Program-made: the position numbers and the translations under genes | In this document: piece by piece, positions 13,101 to 25,760 of the stretch | How the letters are laid out: every line of letters starts with the position of its first letter | Numbering within the stretch: the first letter of the stretch is position 1 | NCBI GenBank assembly: GCA_022497155.1 | Contig: MU385710.1 | Location: forward strand, 1,302,001-1,366,000 | Source: Whalleya microplaca | Taxonomy: Eukaryota; Ascomycota; Sordariomycetes; Xylariales; Xylariaceae | Direction of reading: 5' to 3' | DNA: 64,000 bases | The notes under the pieces: generated by a model | Seen by the model: the letters and a program-made list of their open reading frames with translations, nothing else | The model's database searches: none | What the model was told of the DNA's origin: nothing

Positions 13101-14015
13101 AAACGACTATACGTATCACTCTCCACTTATGTGCTCAGGAGGCGGCAGAATGCTCCATCCTGAGATGATACTCAAGAATTGCGAAATTGATACCAACGAC
13201 AAGCGAAACTCATAATATAGTGTGCTGGTTATACGGTTGTTAGTATACCTAGGTATTGATGATTGGACTTGCTTATGTCATCTCTGCATCGGGTAGTTAG
13301 TCGACCATCAATCTCCCTCGCTGCTGTGGTCTAGATTCTAGTAGATGCCCTGCCAGGGAATCGTCAGAAATTCAACCCCATGTAAGATTCTACTTCCCCC
13401 TCGGGAAAACTATTACAGTCTACTGACGTCACCAAAAAGACTACGAGACTAAACAACGTCAATACCTAGTCAGGAGCTGGCTATGAAACGGGCCCGCATT
13501 TTACCCAGATTCGACACTTATATTTGTTTCTCACTTGAATTGAAGCTATAATTTGTGTGAAGATAAAGCAAGCAGTCCCGCAGCCACATCATCGAGTAAC
13601 TACACCTCTTCGTATTATTCAAGAATCCGTCTGATCTCGTTCGACTATTAACACACTGATGAAGATCCCCGAGGCATCTGTTTGTTGTTTGTGGCGGCAA
13701 CGTTCCAGTCACCACATACTATATACTGCATCACCGTGTATACGACAGCATCACGAAATGGGTCCTCCCACGACAAGGCACGGCGTTTCACGAAGTCTTC
13801 CAAAATTCATATATATATTGCTATCCTAGACCTGCTCTAGGTCAATTTTCTATTTCAAAAAAATCACTAACACACACACACACACACACTCACGATAACA
13901 ATATCAACAACCAAAACTTCACCAATTTCCACACGAGTTTCAACTCGACGAGTTCACATAACTCCCACACTGATAACCCAAGTGACACTTGGCTCAAATC
14001 ACAGCACTCGCAAGA
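10155..14015. other. 3.9 kb AT-leaning spacer without a recognisable gene
   Basis: Only short unrelated frames (61-90 codons) occur here; none shows a family motif, conserved codon bias or splice structure. Sequence near 13800-14015 looks like the promoter and leader of the small gene at 14016. No terminal repeats, transposase frame or tRNA could be recognised by eye. Old, decayed mobile DNA cannot be excluded. Confidence 0.4.
13871..13888 (+). repeat. (CA)9 microsatellite in the leader of the small gene
   Basis: Nine CA units lie 130 bp ahead of the ATG at 14016, within a CA-rich, G-poor stretch typical of fungal 5' leaders. A TATA-like ATATATATATT string sits about 55 bp further upstream (about 13811). 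Confidence 0.8.
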
Positions 14016-14231
14016 ATGTCTGACAAGAACGACAGCAAGGGCGGCAGCGGTAAGGATGGTGACAAGGGTCACGACCGCACATACTCCAAGGATGGAGGTG
14101 CTGTGAACTGGTGGGATGATAAAAAAAAGGAGAACAAGCCGCCGAGTGGTGGAGGCAGCAGTGGTGGTGGTGGTGGGAGCAGCGGTGGTGATGCCTCGAA
14201 GAGCGGTGACAACAAGGGTGGTTCCAAGTAG
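14016..14231 (+). CDS. Small Gly/Ser/Lys/Asp-rich hydrophilic protein (71 aa)
   Basis: This single-exon frame begins MSDKNDSKGGSGKDGDKGHD and ends with repeated GGGSS/GGDASKSGD tracts. A short central block, AVNWWDDKKKENKPP, is the only non-repetitive part. It has no signal peptide, membrane segment or known domain and should be disordered. Support for a real gene comes from context: a TATA-like string at about 13811, a CA-rich leader, an AAGAATGTC start context, and a polyadenylation-like GAATAAAAATGAATG about 105 bp after the stop. The in-frame extension to 13989 starts with TTG and is not used. I do not recognise the gene. The composition could suggest a stress or desiccation-type hydrophilin, but that is inference only. 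Confidence 0.55.
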   Translation: MSDKNDSKGGSGKDGDKGHDRTYSKDGGAVNWWDDKKKENKPPSGGGSSGGGGGSSGGDASKSGDNKGGSK

Positions 14232-15309
14232 GGAGATGGATGCCCAAGTGAAGTTCTAGGAACCTGGTATTCCAGCAGCAGGTTGCCTTTTACTCTTCAC
14301 TTCTTTGGCTGTCTAGATGGAGAATACCTAGACAGAATAAAAATGAATGAATGACTTGCCTTTGGTTTTACGATTTCGCTGATATGTTGCTATAAGTGAA
14401 ACTACGTTGGGCCTGATATGTCCTATTAAGTACAATTGAAGTCTTGTTGTGTCTGGCACTATAGCCCTTCTGTACAAGAGACCAGGTGTATTCAATACAT
14501 GCTGTATATTGTCAGTGTTATGGCCATATCACATAAAAGCGTATCCACTGGCCACTAACGTAGTTTGCAGTTCATAGAGTCTTCATAATAATATCAATTG
14601 ATTACCATGACGTTCTTATTAGTTCTATAATGTATTACGTTCATCTACTTGCGAAAATGATAGCTTCATTTCCTTGTATATCACTAAATATTCCTCTCAG
14701 TCTCGAAATGACCTGTTGCTGGTGACTTACTCCCGTCTCAGAAGCGGCACATGACAGTGCGGAGTTCATTTACTACCGCACAATGCTGTTTTGAACAGCG
14801 AATACTTCCTCTAGTACCCCTGCTTTATCCGCAAGTTGCGGACAAAAAGTTGTTATAGTATATCAATAATATAGCTATTAGATTGGCCGTCTGGGGGGAG
14901 GGGGGTTAGTATTTGATCTAATTATACTTGTATTGAGTTCTTATATCAAGGTTCCATGACTTATGAACAAGACTATTAAAGCTAATAGATATTGATGATA
15001 TTATGAGAACTTTCGATAGACTTATCTCTAAGAAATATTTTGATCTATCAAAACCTGCATTTAAGATGTAACAACTGTACGAAGGTATAAGTATCAGAAT
15101 TGCCTAAGTTATAGAAGGACTAGGTCGCGTATAGCGAAAAGTATAAATCCGCTCGTAGATAGAACCCGATAACGACCCACAATTCCCCATCCCACCGCCC
15201 CCAAACCCAATCTGCCCTCCTACAAAAATCTCCGACCAAACCTACAAAACCCCCTTTTCTCAATCTCAACATCCCTAAACCAACCCACATAGACAAGCAA
15301 CGAGATGTG
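14232..15309. other. Spacer between the small gene and RMP1
   Basis: This is 1.1 kb with low coding potential. The last 150 bp (15160-15309) are C-rich and purine-poor, as expected for the RMP1 promoter/leader. A G-run (CTGGGGGGAGGGGGGTT) lies at about 14891. Nothing else is recognised. Confidence 0.4.
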
Positions 15310-16191
15310 ATGGCCGCACCCCAGCAAGCCGCCGGCACAGGCGGCATTCACAATCCTGGAACCCCCCGTTACGCAGAAGCGCTCACGAAGCTGCAGCCGC
15401 TGCGCCCGGTGCTAGCGCGCCTGAACCACCGCAACAAGAACCAGCACCGGGGCGCGGCGTGGTGGGGCGCCTTCGGGCTGCTGCGGCGGCACGTGGACGG
15501 GCTCGCCGGCGAGCTGGACGCCACCGCCGCCCTGTCCAACACCAGCGCCAAGGGCAAGTGCAAGAAACGCAAGCGCGAGGACGATGCCCGCGAGGAGAAG
15601 GCGCGCGGTCACGTGCGCTGGCTGAGGGATGTGCTGGTGCCTAAGTGTTACCTGTATGTTTGATTCTTTGCTTAGCTGGGGTTGGGTTATCATTGAGACG
15701 AGGCTGATGACAGTGCACATAGGGCGTTCTCGCAGCTCACGGCTGACAACCAGTTCGCGACGCTCGGCGTCGTGTTGTTGGGCGCGCTGGCGCAGGTGCA
15801 TGCCGTGTGCGTGATGCTGGTCGGGGAGGCGCAAGGAACAGACGAAGACTCGTTACCACCAGCGTCTGCGACGTTAGATCATGGGACTAACAAGGAGGAG
15901 CCGTCTTCATCCTCCCTTACCTCAAGGCCATCTAGCCAAGGTGGGGTAGTGATATCGCGGGACGAGGTCGCGAAGGCCGAGAAACTACGGAAGACGCCAG
16001 GGATAAGCCAGGCTCGGTCTCTTGATCGTAGCCAGCTAGGAAAGGACGATGAGATTAGTGTATCAAAGCAGCAGAAGGCGAGCATGGTATCTACTAAGAA
16101 AGGTGGCCCTGAAAAGGAAGCAAAGCCGGCAAAGAAGAAAAAGGCAAAGAAAGGAGACGAGTTCGATGATTTGTTCAAGGGCCTGTTTTAA
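15310..16191 (+). CDS. RMP1: Rmp1-like subunit of RNase MRP
   Basis: Rmp1 is the RNase MRP-specific protein that helps process pre-rRNA in the nucleolus. Two exons, 15310-15653 and 15723-16191 (intron 69 nt), give 270 residues. The N-terminal 150 residues carry the family pattern: LTKLQPLRPVLARLNHRNKN, then QHRGAAWWGAFGLLRRHVDG, a basic KGKCKKRKRE insert, VRWLRDVLVPKCYL, and AFSQLTADNQFATLGVVLLG after the splice. The C-terminus is disordered and Lys-rich (KKKKAKKGDEFDDLFKGLF). The start is the second of two overlapping ATGs: the one at 15305 is out of frame and stops at once, and 15310 opens MAAPQQAAG. The gene is convergent with the Tup1 homologue, 438 bp apart. Confidence 0.85.
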
Positions 16192-16629
16192 AGCCTAGGT
16201 CATAGCTGCAAATCACATATGGACAAGATGTAAAATTGTACGAGTGGAATGCATAATACAACTCGTTATTGCTCAAATAGTTTGCCTGCGAAACTAACAT
16301 GACAGTTCTACGGACTTGTTGTTGAGTCCTCTTCCAATACGCCGTCAGAATACCTATCTGCATCTTGAACGTCGAACGAGCAAGAGGTGCCCGCACGTGC
16401 AGTGAAGGCACAGATACACTGAAGAGCCGTGTCAATTCCATATCAGGTAAACCGAAAATGTACCAAGATGTTGATTGGGAACCACCCGAGCCGATCTCGT
16501 GAATCCATGCGCCCAAGGCTCTTTTTCTTCGTCACCTGAAGCCAATCGGAACCCGTATGTTGTCTAGCGATGTATATCCCGTCTCCATCATCAATCCTAA
16601 CATTTTTGGCAATACCTTGAGTACGAAAC
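16192..16629. other. Convergent 3' spacer between RMP1 and the Tup1 gene
   Basis: Both flanking genes end here. The minus frame at 16175-16516 has no recognisable product and most likely reflects the 3' untranslated regions. Confidence 0.4.
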
Positions 16630-18721
16630 CTACTGCGTCAGTGTCCGATACGACCAAATGCGGGCTCTCATGTCACCAGAACCCGTGGCAAAGTAGCCGC
16701 CTGTAGGGCTAGGGGCCACGGAAATGACCGAGTTCTTATGACCCTGGAGCATGAGTTGAGTAAACCCAGTTCGAGGATCCCAGAACTGTACACCCCTATC
16801 TTTAGAGCCTGACATGACCCATGCGTTGTCCGGAGTCAACGCAACACTAAGTACGAAGTCCTGTTCTTATTAGCACAGTTCAAGGAGGAAGTGGTAAATG
16901 AGAGCTTACTCGGTGACCTTCAAATGTTCTGACACACCGGCCGCCCTTGGGGCCAGGGTTTCCTGCAGCTCTGGGCGAAGACAACTCCCACATCTTGATG
17001 GTCTTATCCAGACTACCACTGACAAGATCCTTCCCATTGGGAGAGAAAGCGACCGAATAAACGGAATCTTTGTGGCCCTCGGGTCCCTCCAGACGCTCTA
17101 GTAGATACCCAGCATGGATATCCCACACCCGGACACTCTTGTCAAGCGAACCAGCAGCTACATATTTTGTGTCGGGAGAAATGGCAACCGTCGTAACTCC
17201 ATCCTCTATGCTCAAAGTCAACATGTTTGTGCCTTGCTCAATATCCCAAAGTCGGACAGTTCTATCACCACTCCCTGAAGCAATGGTGCGTCCATCTCTA
17301 GCAAAGTCCAGTGAGTAAATGTCTTGTTCGTGACCAGCAAAGGTGTTGCGGATCGTTCTGGTTGCGATATCCCACACCTGTTGTATTTAGTATACATTGC
17401 ATAATGTTTTTTGGACGAACAACTTACTCGGATGAGCTTGTCCTCAGCTCCAGTAGCAAGATACTTGCCGTCAGGACTGAAGCACACACTCCTGATATAC
17501 AGATCACCGGTGATATCAACATTCTCGTCCTGCAGAACACACACTTTCTCGCCCGTATTTACGTCATAAATTTGTGCAGACCTATTACACCCAGTGGCGA
17601 CGTACTTGCCGTCATGACTGAATCTCACACAACATACGACACTTTCGTGAGCCAAGGTGTGGACCAGATCAACATCTAGCATACGGGGAACGTGCTGGTT
17701 GAAGATGACAAACCAATCGTCGCGCGTTTTTTTGACGTGTGCCGGAAGACGCTCAACGTCTAGATCACCAAGCGCATTATTGACGATTGGGCCAGGATGG
17801 GGCTGCATAGCTCTGTGATCCGGGGTGGGATGGTTCGCTACCTGCGGCGAAGCGCCAGGGCCGGCGTATGGCATCGGGGTGTTGATCTGGGGAGTAGCCG
17901 GACCGCCAGCCGGGGGCCTGCCGATAGGGCGCTTTCCCGGGCCGGGCGAGGCGGTGCTCTGAGGCGGTTGACCAGGGAAACCATTCGGAGCGGGCCCTTG
18001 TTGGTAGGCTTGCTGGAAGGGAGGCTGTTGGGACGGGGGTGGTGGGGGAGGAGGGGGCCCTTGCAAACCCGGAGGCGGCTGCGGCATTTGATGCTGAGGT
18101 CCAGGAGGTCCTTGATCCTGAGGAGCGGGCTGCGGCGGTAAACCACCACCCTGACCTCCTTGGCCCGTCATGATCCCGCTGAATAGGTTATTCCCCATTC
18201 CGATTGAAGGAGGAGGCCCGGCTGAGGGACCCCCATGTTGAGGCGGACCAGGAATGCCAGGCTGGGGAGCACCTCCACGAGCGCTTTCAAGCTGGCGCCG
18301 AAGTATAACGATTTCTTCCTCATACCTGCAAAATTCAGGGTTTAGTAACGCGCCCCTCTTCTAAACTGTGAGTATATACTTACTTGGCTTTGACATTTAT
18401 ATGCGTCTGCTCCAGCTGATATACCTTTTCGCGAATAAGCTGAGCTTCTTGCATCTGCTGTTGAACTGTCGGGACTTTAGTATCTGGCTCACATAAAATC
18501 TACGACAACGTCGCGTAGTAGAACCTTAATCAATTTTGGCCAAAGGCTAATGATGCGGCTAACGTCTAAGCTTGAAAAGGAACCTTGAGGGACTGCTTAC
18601 TTTGCTGCTCGTAGCCTTCGGTCATGCGGACTTGGTTGTCAAACTCGCTCCGAACTTGATCGAGAAGCTCATTTAGGCGCGCCGCATTTTGCGGCATGCC
18701 ACGGTGCGGATAGACAGACAT
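16630..18721 (-). CDS. rcoA: Tup1/RcoA WD40 transcriptional co-repressor
   Basis: Tup1 forms the Ssn6-Tup1 general co-repressor in the nucleus; RcoA/RCO-1 is the filamentous-fungus form. Five exons: 18721-18601, 18483-18384, 18325-17428, 17377-16910 and 16860-16630 (introns 117, 58, 50, 49 nt), giving 605 residues. Residues 1-80 form the Tup_N tetramerisation helix ([54 protein letters not shown]). Residues about 85-220 are Pro/Gly/Gln-rich. Seven WD40 blades follow, ending with [20 protein letters not shown]. Exon 2 begins after the acceptor GAGCCAG, the only phase-compatible site, because the nearer CGTAG acceptor is out of phase. The long upstream region contains several small upstream frames. 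Confidence 0.95.
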
Positions 18722-19374
18722 CGTCCGTGTATCACGAAGTCAAGGGAACAAGAAAACACGTATAATGATTTGACGACGGTTAACAATACGTCTGTAGATG
18801 TCTGTAGAGGATGCGTTCTGCGACTTCGATCGATATTCGGCTCAGGAAGAAGGGTCGCAAAAATAATTCGACCTCTCAGATGACTCTTTCCACTCTAGAT
18901 ATCGCACCCGAGGCCAGGACGACCCTCCCGCTCAACCCAATTGTCGTGCGTAACAGGGCCTAGTAACGTCGAGCCTCGTCAGACAGTATTGAGCATACTC
19001 GTCTGGAGATGAAAAAAAGAGACGAAAACACTCGCGTGGCGGGACGCAGTAATCCGGGTGTGATCGTGTCTTGTCGGTTTGACCCGGCGATGATGGGATG
19101 GATGGATCTATTGTAGTGGTCGCGTTCGGCGGCGTTGAGGCTAAGGGGATAGTGTGATTGAAGGAGGAGAAAAGAATCGAGAAAAGAAGGGACAGCAGGT
19201 AATACTTTAGATTTGTTCGACCAGGGATTGGGGCTAGGCGCAAGCTGGATACCTGTGGAAGGAGAAGAGGAGTGTCTGTGCTGTATGATGGCTGGTTCGG
19301 GCAACAGATCCATACACTTGCATGTGCATGGATTGTAAGGTTACGCCTACAGGGGTGGCGGGGACACCAAACGA

Positions 19375-19407
19375 ATGTATGTATGTATGTATGTATGTAC
19401 GTATGTA
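19375..19407. repeat. (ATGT)n tetranucleotide repeat in the tup1 upstream region
   Basis: About eight ATGT units, with one interrupted unit (ACGT), lie roughly 650-690 bp upstream of the Tup1 start codon, inside the probable leader or promoter. Confidence 0.8.
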
Positions 19408-22400
19408 CCACAGTACACAATTCCACACGGCTGCCCTTCTGTGTTTTCCCTACGGGTGACGAATCTGCCATTTTCGGTACAATCTGGTTAGGGGATATCG
19501 GGCCAAGGCGGCCTGCATGGTGCTGTGGAGACATGGGGGCATTAGGAAAAAAGGAGTCCTAGGGTACAAGTTAGCAAAGTATCAGCCACACGCGACCTGT
19601 GGATGCACGATAGGTTTTATGGGGGAAGTTTGAACGGGGGCCTAGCGCAGGCCTGCAGATTGCCCCACTTTAGGTCAAGCTGGTAAGCACAAGTGGGCTT
19701 GTGGGTTAGGTAGAAGAAAAGTACCTAGAGGCTGCACTAGTAGCCTAGCGTAGGGAGGTACTTGGGCGACTACACATGGTTTGCTCTTGGCGCCTCTCTG
19801 TTTCGTACTAATGCAGCGTACCCACATAGGTGACTTCCTCCCTGTCGTCAAGTACTGTATACGGAGGGCTAACGATCGGTACATCTACGCATAGGAGTAC
19901 TGCACATTTACGTTCCCGAGGTTGGATTACAGGGGGGTTAGGAGGGGCGGAGCCAACGATGGAGCCGGCTCGGATGAGGATGTAATAATTATGGGCATAT
20001 GTCGGTGAGCACGGCCGGTGTAATCCTAAATCAACATTTCCTCTTTCACAAAGTCCATCGGGCTGTCTAACAGTTTTGCCATGACAACCCCCCACTTCTC
20101 AGCTACCTATGGACATATGTAATGCAGTCATCTAGGCTGCTAGAATGGAGGCGGTCTTCAAAGTTAGCAACGTGCTGATGAGGACTACATCATTAATGAA
20201 TAGTTTCATTGCATATTTTGCCCGTCTCCTGAAGAAAAATGCCCGGCGAAATGAGCATCAAGTAAAACTTTGTATCAGTATGTAAATACCTAGGTTTGCT
20301 AGAAATGCTATGTGACCTCCTAGAGTCAGTCAGCTTATATCAAACGCGAAATCCCCTGCTTTCTTAGTAGCTTTCTATGTGCCTTTGCAGTCATCGACAC
20401 GCCGCTGTGTAATGAGCAAAAGGCGCCTAAATAATACGGCTACCGACATAATTGCAGACAGGTTGCATGGGACGCTGAAACCAGAATAGCTTAAGTAACC
20501 ATTTTCCACCATCTCATCTGCTAACTGGATCGAGCCGGATTTAGCTGCTGTTTCGGATGTAGTCTAAATCCGGAGATACGGCAAGACGTCTGCATAGTCT
20601 AAACCATCCCCAATAATAAATGCACTACGTACTACGTAGTGGTACCTGATAACCAACGCCACAAGCTATTACGAGGCAAGGTATTGTTATTCCATGACTC
20701 GCCAAATAATAAAATAGAACAGCCAAATGACTTGCAGGAAAATTTATGCCTCTAGAATCTTCGCCTAGCCAGTATATTCCTCGCGACAAAAACAACCAGA
20801 GTACGCAGTAAAGCACTTTTAGTCATTCTCACCCCACGGATGCTGCATATTATATCTTCTATATATTAGTTACGAGTCTTATGCTCTTTCTCGACTATGG
20901 TTGCCGGGACTAATGTCTTGTTTTAAAGCTACGGAGTAAGTGGCTGTGACATAAAATCGGGTCTAGTGACGCTAGTGCAGAATATAGTGAATAGGGCGCT
21001 TGACATTTTATAGTCGATCGCACACGGCCATAATGTTATAAATACTAAACTGTCGATAGTGATATATATCCTTTTATTTCGTAGCAATATGCAGCGGGCC
21101 GGCGCATGGAGGACACATTACATATAGCATATGCTCCCTGGCGTAGCATCGGAACTAAGTTGGCTGTCCGTTCTTTCGATGGAACAGACAGATGCCCGGC
21201 GGCCATCTCAACAACTAAGACACCTCGGGCGGTGATAAACGCTATCTTGTCGGTTCTCTTAATTGTCGCATGAGTCTTACTAGTTGCATATGATGTCAGT
21301 CGGTGTATTGGGTACTAGACTGGGCAAGTATATATTCGGGCCCGGCATCCCAATAGACATCGATTACCTACCCTCCAACTGCACCGATGTCTCACCCAGC
21401 AATCAGGATCTCTATGACGGCAATTTCATCTTAGCTTAGGTGAAACCGCCCGCTCGTTTTTGTAACCCTAGTTAGCTTGCTTGTGAAACATACACGAAAA
21501 GTCAGCAATCCAGGGTCAAGTAAGCACTCGTGCCTTTACAAGAGAACTCTTCCTTGTTTGATGACACAAGTCACCTATGTAGTTGCGCGGGCTACCAATA
21601 CAAACTGCCAAATTGTGCAAATCGTCGTGCTGGCGGTACTTGTGCTACTCATGCTTTTCATGCCAATACCTAACTTTGAGGGGTAGAATAGATAGACACG
21701 TATGTTCTCACGTCAGTGAGCAAGGCTTCCTCGATGCTTCTCCGGATTCATAATAATGGGGCCCGGCCGCCTCGCAACTAAGGCGACCGCCATGTAAAAT
21801 GGGTCCCGTCTGCGCCTTTCGGCGCTCTAGTCGCTTTACTCTTGCTACCGAAGAGATCGAATCAGTCCGTGCTAGTGCTTAACGACCTCCGTACATGAAA
21901 AGCTCAGGCTGGTACCAGGCAGATACCCTTATGAGGCCTTCAGATCGAGGAAGTGATCCCCAACGCCCATATTTTCTCTTGGGATAGTAGATTTGTGTGA
22001 CTAGGCTCTTGGTTGCATGCTCTCGTCGAATAATGAACTAGGCTCAGATCTTCCCCATGTCTGAGGCGATTCCTGTATCTCGGCCATGGATGCCAACTAT
22101 CTACTCTATGTACGACCTGAACGTACCGTATACCAGATATAAAACTACTAATCCGAGACTATCCGACTCTACGTGCATTGTAATAACTATCAATAGTTAT
22201 ACCGTACATACGTAAGGTGAACCCTGACTTTCAACTCTAGCAAGCTTACGTTGTATTTGTGCACTCTAACCGCAACAAAGCGGCGCAAGCTGTTTCCCAA
22301 TCATACACACCCATAGTCGTTTCAATGACACCCCCATCATGCAGATGTTCGATAGGCATGTTGGATATAGTACCCACCACACCTCGTAGATGTAGGTTTG

Positions 22401-23340
22401 TGTGTGTTGTCTCCATTATTTGGCTCCCGCAGCATCCAATGTCTTGCATACGCTTCTCAATCCCGGATGGATGGCTAACGTTACCAGAAACAAATGGTAA
22501 CTAATCATCAAATAAAGTACCGTAGCCATAGGTAGGACAAGTATACCTGATAAGCGGAACATGCAACCCCGTTTTTGACCTATCAACCACCATCTAGTCC
22601 GATGTGGTGTCTATCGTATATGTACCTTCCAGCCGGCCCGATGCGTTGACCGGCGGCTATCGACATTTTCGACACATCAGCTTTGGCCACGCCGTTTTTT
22701 GCCCATCTGCACATTGAGTTAATAAATACTTACGTAGGTCGCTAAAGAAGACGGACCCAGCGGTAGGTCTCTTACCGCCGCTCGACGACCCCCCACGCCA
22801 GCAAAGGGCAATTTTCTAATTCGACTGCCGCTGGCCCCCAAATGGATGATGAGTCAGCCATCATGCCTGCTTCGGAGGCGAACCGATGTTCTTTATTAAA
22901 ACTCGCCCTGCAGTCAGCCTCTATGACCTTTGCAGAAACTAGGTAACTCCATGTGGCCGTTCTGCGGCCACCATGACGGAATTCTAAAGTTAAGCAGAGC
23001 TTACAGGAGAGTCCCCTTGCGCATGGGACGAACGCCCTTCGCCGCCACTGTGCATATTATTAGATGTGCGAGCCCGTTGAGCCTCTAAGTCTATTCAACT
23101 GACACCGGTGTTGAGGCATCAAGCATCCAGCTCATCGGAATGTACGCGGGCAGCTGATTTATGTATTGCTGACCTAGGGGGTTGAAGCCATGAGATGTCG
23201 TTGGAACGATTACGCTCAGGCTGACTGACTGATTGCCTAGGTGAACTATCAGCGAGCGCAGGTGTGAATCTTATGGCGCATATGGGGTTTTGTTGGTAGC
23301 TTATCTGACTGTGTCGTCCTACCACACGCCTATTTGCACA

Positions 23341-23358
23341 GTTGACGTTGACGTTGAC
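23341..23358. repeat. (GTTGAC)3 hexanucleotide repeat ending in TGACGTCG
   Basis: Three perfect GTTGAC units are followed directly by GTCGCGCGG, creating a TGACGTCG string that resembles a CRE/bZIP-type site. It sits in the middle of the gene desert, so no target gene is obvious. Confidence 0.6.
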
Positions 23359-25760
23359 GTCGCGCGGATCCCGGCTGTATTCTCTACATATACAAACCCC
23401 GGCGGCAAATGCCGCTCAATTCTTTAACTTCCAGTAGGTTTGCCCGACCGCGTGTGCTGGTTTGAAGCAGAGTTTGCCTCGCACGAAACTCTATGCGTGA
23501 GGGTCACTGTAGTTGGTAACACTCGATCGGGTCAAATATTAGATTTGACTGTAGACGCAGGGAACTGATATATCAAACAATTCCTTGGGTAGCGGCTCAA
23601 GGTCCTGAGATGACGTTACTAATCTGAACTCAAGCATACAACTTCAATCTGGTGTTATTGAATGAGGGTTTTGTTCCTCTTCGAGTCGGATATAATGCAA
23701 CAGACTGGCAGCAACTCGTCTAATACTACATTAGCCGTTAACATCGACTACATGTCATAACCTACGTCTAAAATTTAAAGCAAATGGTGTCTCGATAATC
23801 ATGGACCTAACAATCGGCTTCGACCTTCATGGCGATACATACGTGGCCGTCTTCAGTCGTTCAGGTTCCGCACTTATGTACCTTCAACGTCCAGGGGAGC
23901 CACTGCCTCTCATCTTCTCGTCGTTCTTGTTCTATATATCGATCGGTTAGGTAACTTGGTATCGTTGGAGTCACTTTGGATTCCAAAGTCGAGATATCAG
24001 TTGGGAAATGCCATATTGCAAGATATGAAGTCGTGGCTTGGCCTCTGCTCTGTTCTGCTCTTACCAGAAGCAGTACCGGCGCAGCCAAAGTTCTGGACGG
24101 CGCTAGCGGGCAGATAACACTCACAGTCGTACGTCGTGCCAGGCCACAATGGCCAGTTGGCCCGTTCGCCTCGTAAGATGGTCACGGTGCGCTGATGAAC
24201 AGGTTGTCGTTCCGTGGGTAAACCCGGCTGGTAGCGGCGAGCCAGCCAGCACGCGCGGAGACAACCACAACCACCTGAGTAATCTTAATAACGTGTGTCG
24301 TGAGTGGAAGTGGATGGTCCGCAGTTGTGAGGATATTGCGGGCCGGAGAATAGGTAGAGAGAGGATTGATTATCTGCAGAACAGCAGACAGACAGGCCGT
24401 TGGCCGAAGCCGGGCTGAGGGATTGGAAATTACTGCATGTATTACACGTCCAGAGGGCCCACAGCTGCGCCAGAGTCTCGGTCTAGCTAGCATCTTATGA
24501 TGCGATCTGGGGTTCAGCTGGTTAGCATCTTGAAGCTATTACTATTGCATAGCTTTGGTTGGATACTATATCGACATGGTCGAAGCGTGTTGCTTACATG
24601 GTCATGAGAATTCATAGAATACATGATCTAGTTGTTAGCAGTTATGACAAAAGCAAAGCAATTCTGAAAGGTTGTGGATCGACTTCATTGACTTGCATCT
24701 ATTTGTGGAAGATTCGCAAACCGACTAGAAGTAGCTATCAGTTTATAACAGTACAAATGAAGCTGGAGGCTCAATGGGTCTGGGGATCGTAGGTGATGAA
24801 CATTGAGTCTCTGGTAAGCAAGGAAAGCTGTGTATACACATTGTATCCAAAAGGCTAAACCTGCCTTCCTGTTGATTTCAAGTTACTACCTAGGTATACT
24901 ATGTGGTAGGTAGTCGGCGATCTATTAGAAGGATCTACGATCATGATCTGCTTAGTGATCGTCTGAAGTTTTGTTATGATAGTAACCCGGGAAAAGTTAC
25001 TTCAGCTGGACCCAATACTAGGGGTGATTATGTAATTCATCTGTTTGAGCTTGGCGTTTCGGCTCTCAGGATGAGACAATCCTAGTAATCTCTGATAGCC
25101 CACCAACCGTCCGCCCTGTCACCTCAAAGTAATTGTTAATAGAATCAAGGCAAAAGTCATTTTTTGGAGGCACACTGGCAATCGGCTTACTATAAATCGA
25201 CGATGCCTACCTACGAGTTATGATGAGTATAGATCAAATAGTAGTATCGCATCCCCGATTGTAGCTGGCCAATCCATAGTCAGTCAGCCCTCCACGTTTG
25301 GTGTTCCTTGCCAAGATTCGAGAACCTAGGGGCAGACCCATGTCGCACATCACTAGTATGGAAATGCATCCTGGTAGCTTTTGTTTCGCTCTGGGCTTAA
25401 GCGCTGATATGATACATTTCGTCAACGCCTGAGACGCTGATGCTGTAACCACCACGAGGGATGTGAGCTTGAATACCAATTGATGAAGCTGGCCTCCTGT
25501 ATCGTGAACATGCCATTCCCTCCAGTTCCACAGTCTCAAGCAACTCTAAGCGACTTAGTCTGGGGTCGTTGCGATGGCGGTCCACCAACCTCAAACATGG
25601 ACGTCCAGCTACCACGAGGGTGAAGCCTTTAACTATGATCGTCTCCCTGATTTCCTTTCGTCTCTTCTTTCCTGACAATCAAGTTCACTTCTAGGTTTGA
25701 TATACCGTCCTTTTCGTTTCTTACACCAGGCGTGTTTTTATATTATTATTTCTGTTAATT

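Larger units (their letters stand above)
18722..25760. other. 7 kb gene desert upstream of tup1, containing its promoter and probable long leader
   Basis: The first 0.8 kb (18722-19550) is pyrimidine-rich in the minus sense and is probably the 5' leader/promoter of the Tup1 gene; a 200-codon minus frame there has no family resemblance. From 20 to 25.7 kb only short, unrelated frames (60-103 codons) are open. I find no transposase, terminal repeat or tRNA by eye. The stretch has scattered TAGGTAC-type motifs common in spacers of this genome. Confidence 0.4.

Noticed and set aside
18932..19534. 200-codon minus frame upstream of tup1
   Set aside because: It contains translated ATGT repeat (YIHTYIHT) and pyrimidine-rich leader sequence; no family resemblance and no plausible splice structure.
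22246..22504. Overlapping 67- and 81-codon frames in the desert
   Set aside because: They are mutual antisense; the minus product looks vaguely protein-like but matches nothing I know and has no leader or splice context.
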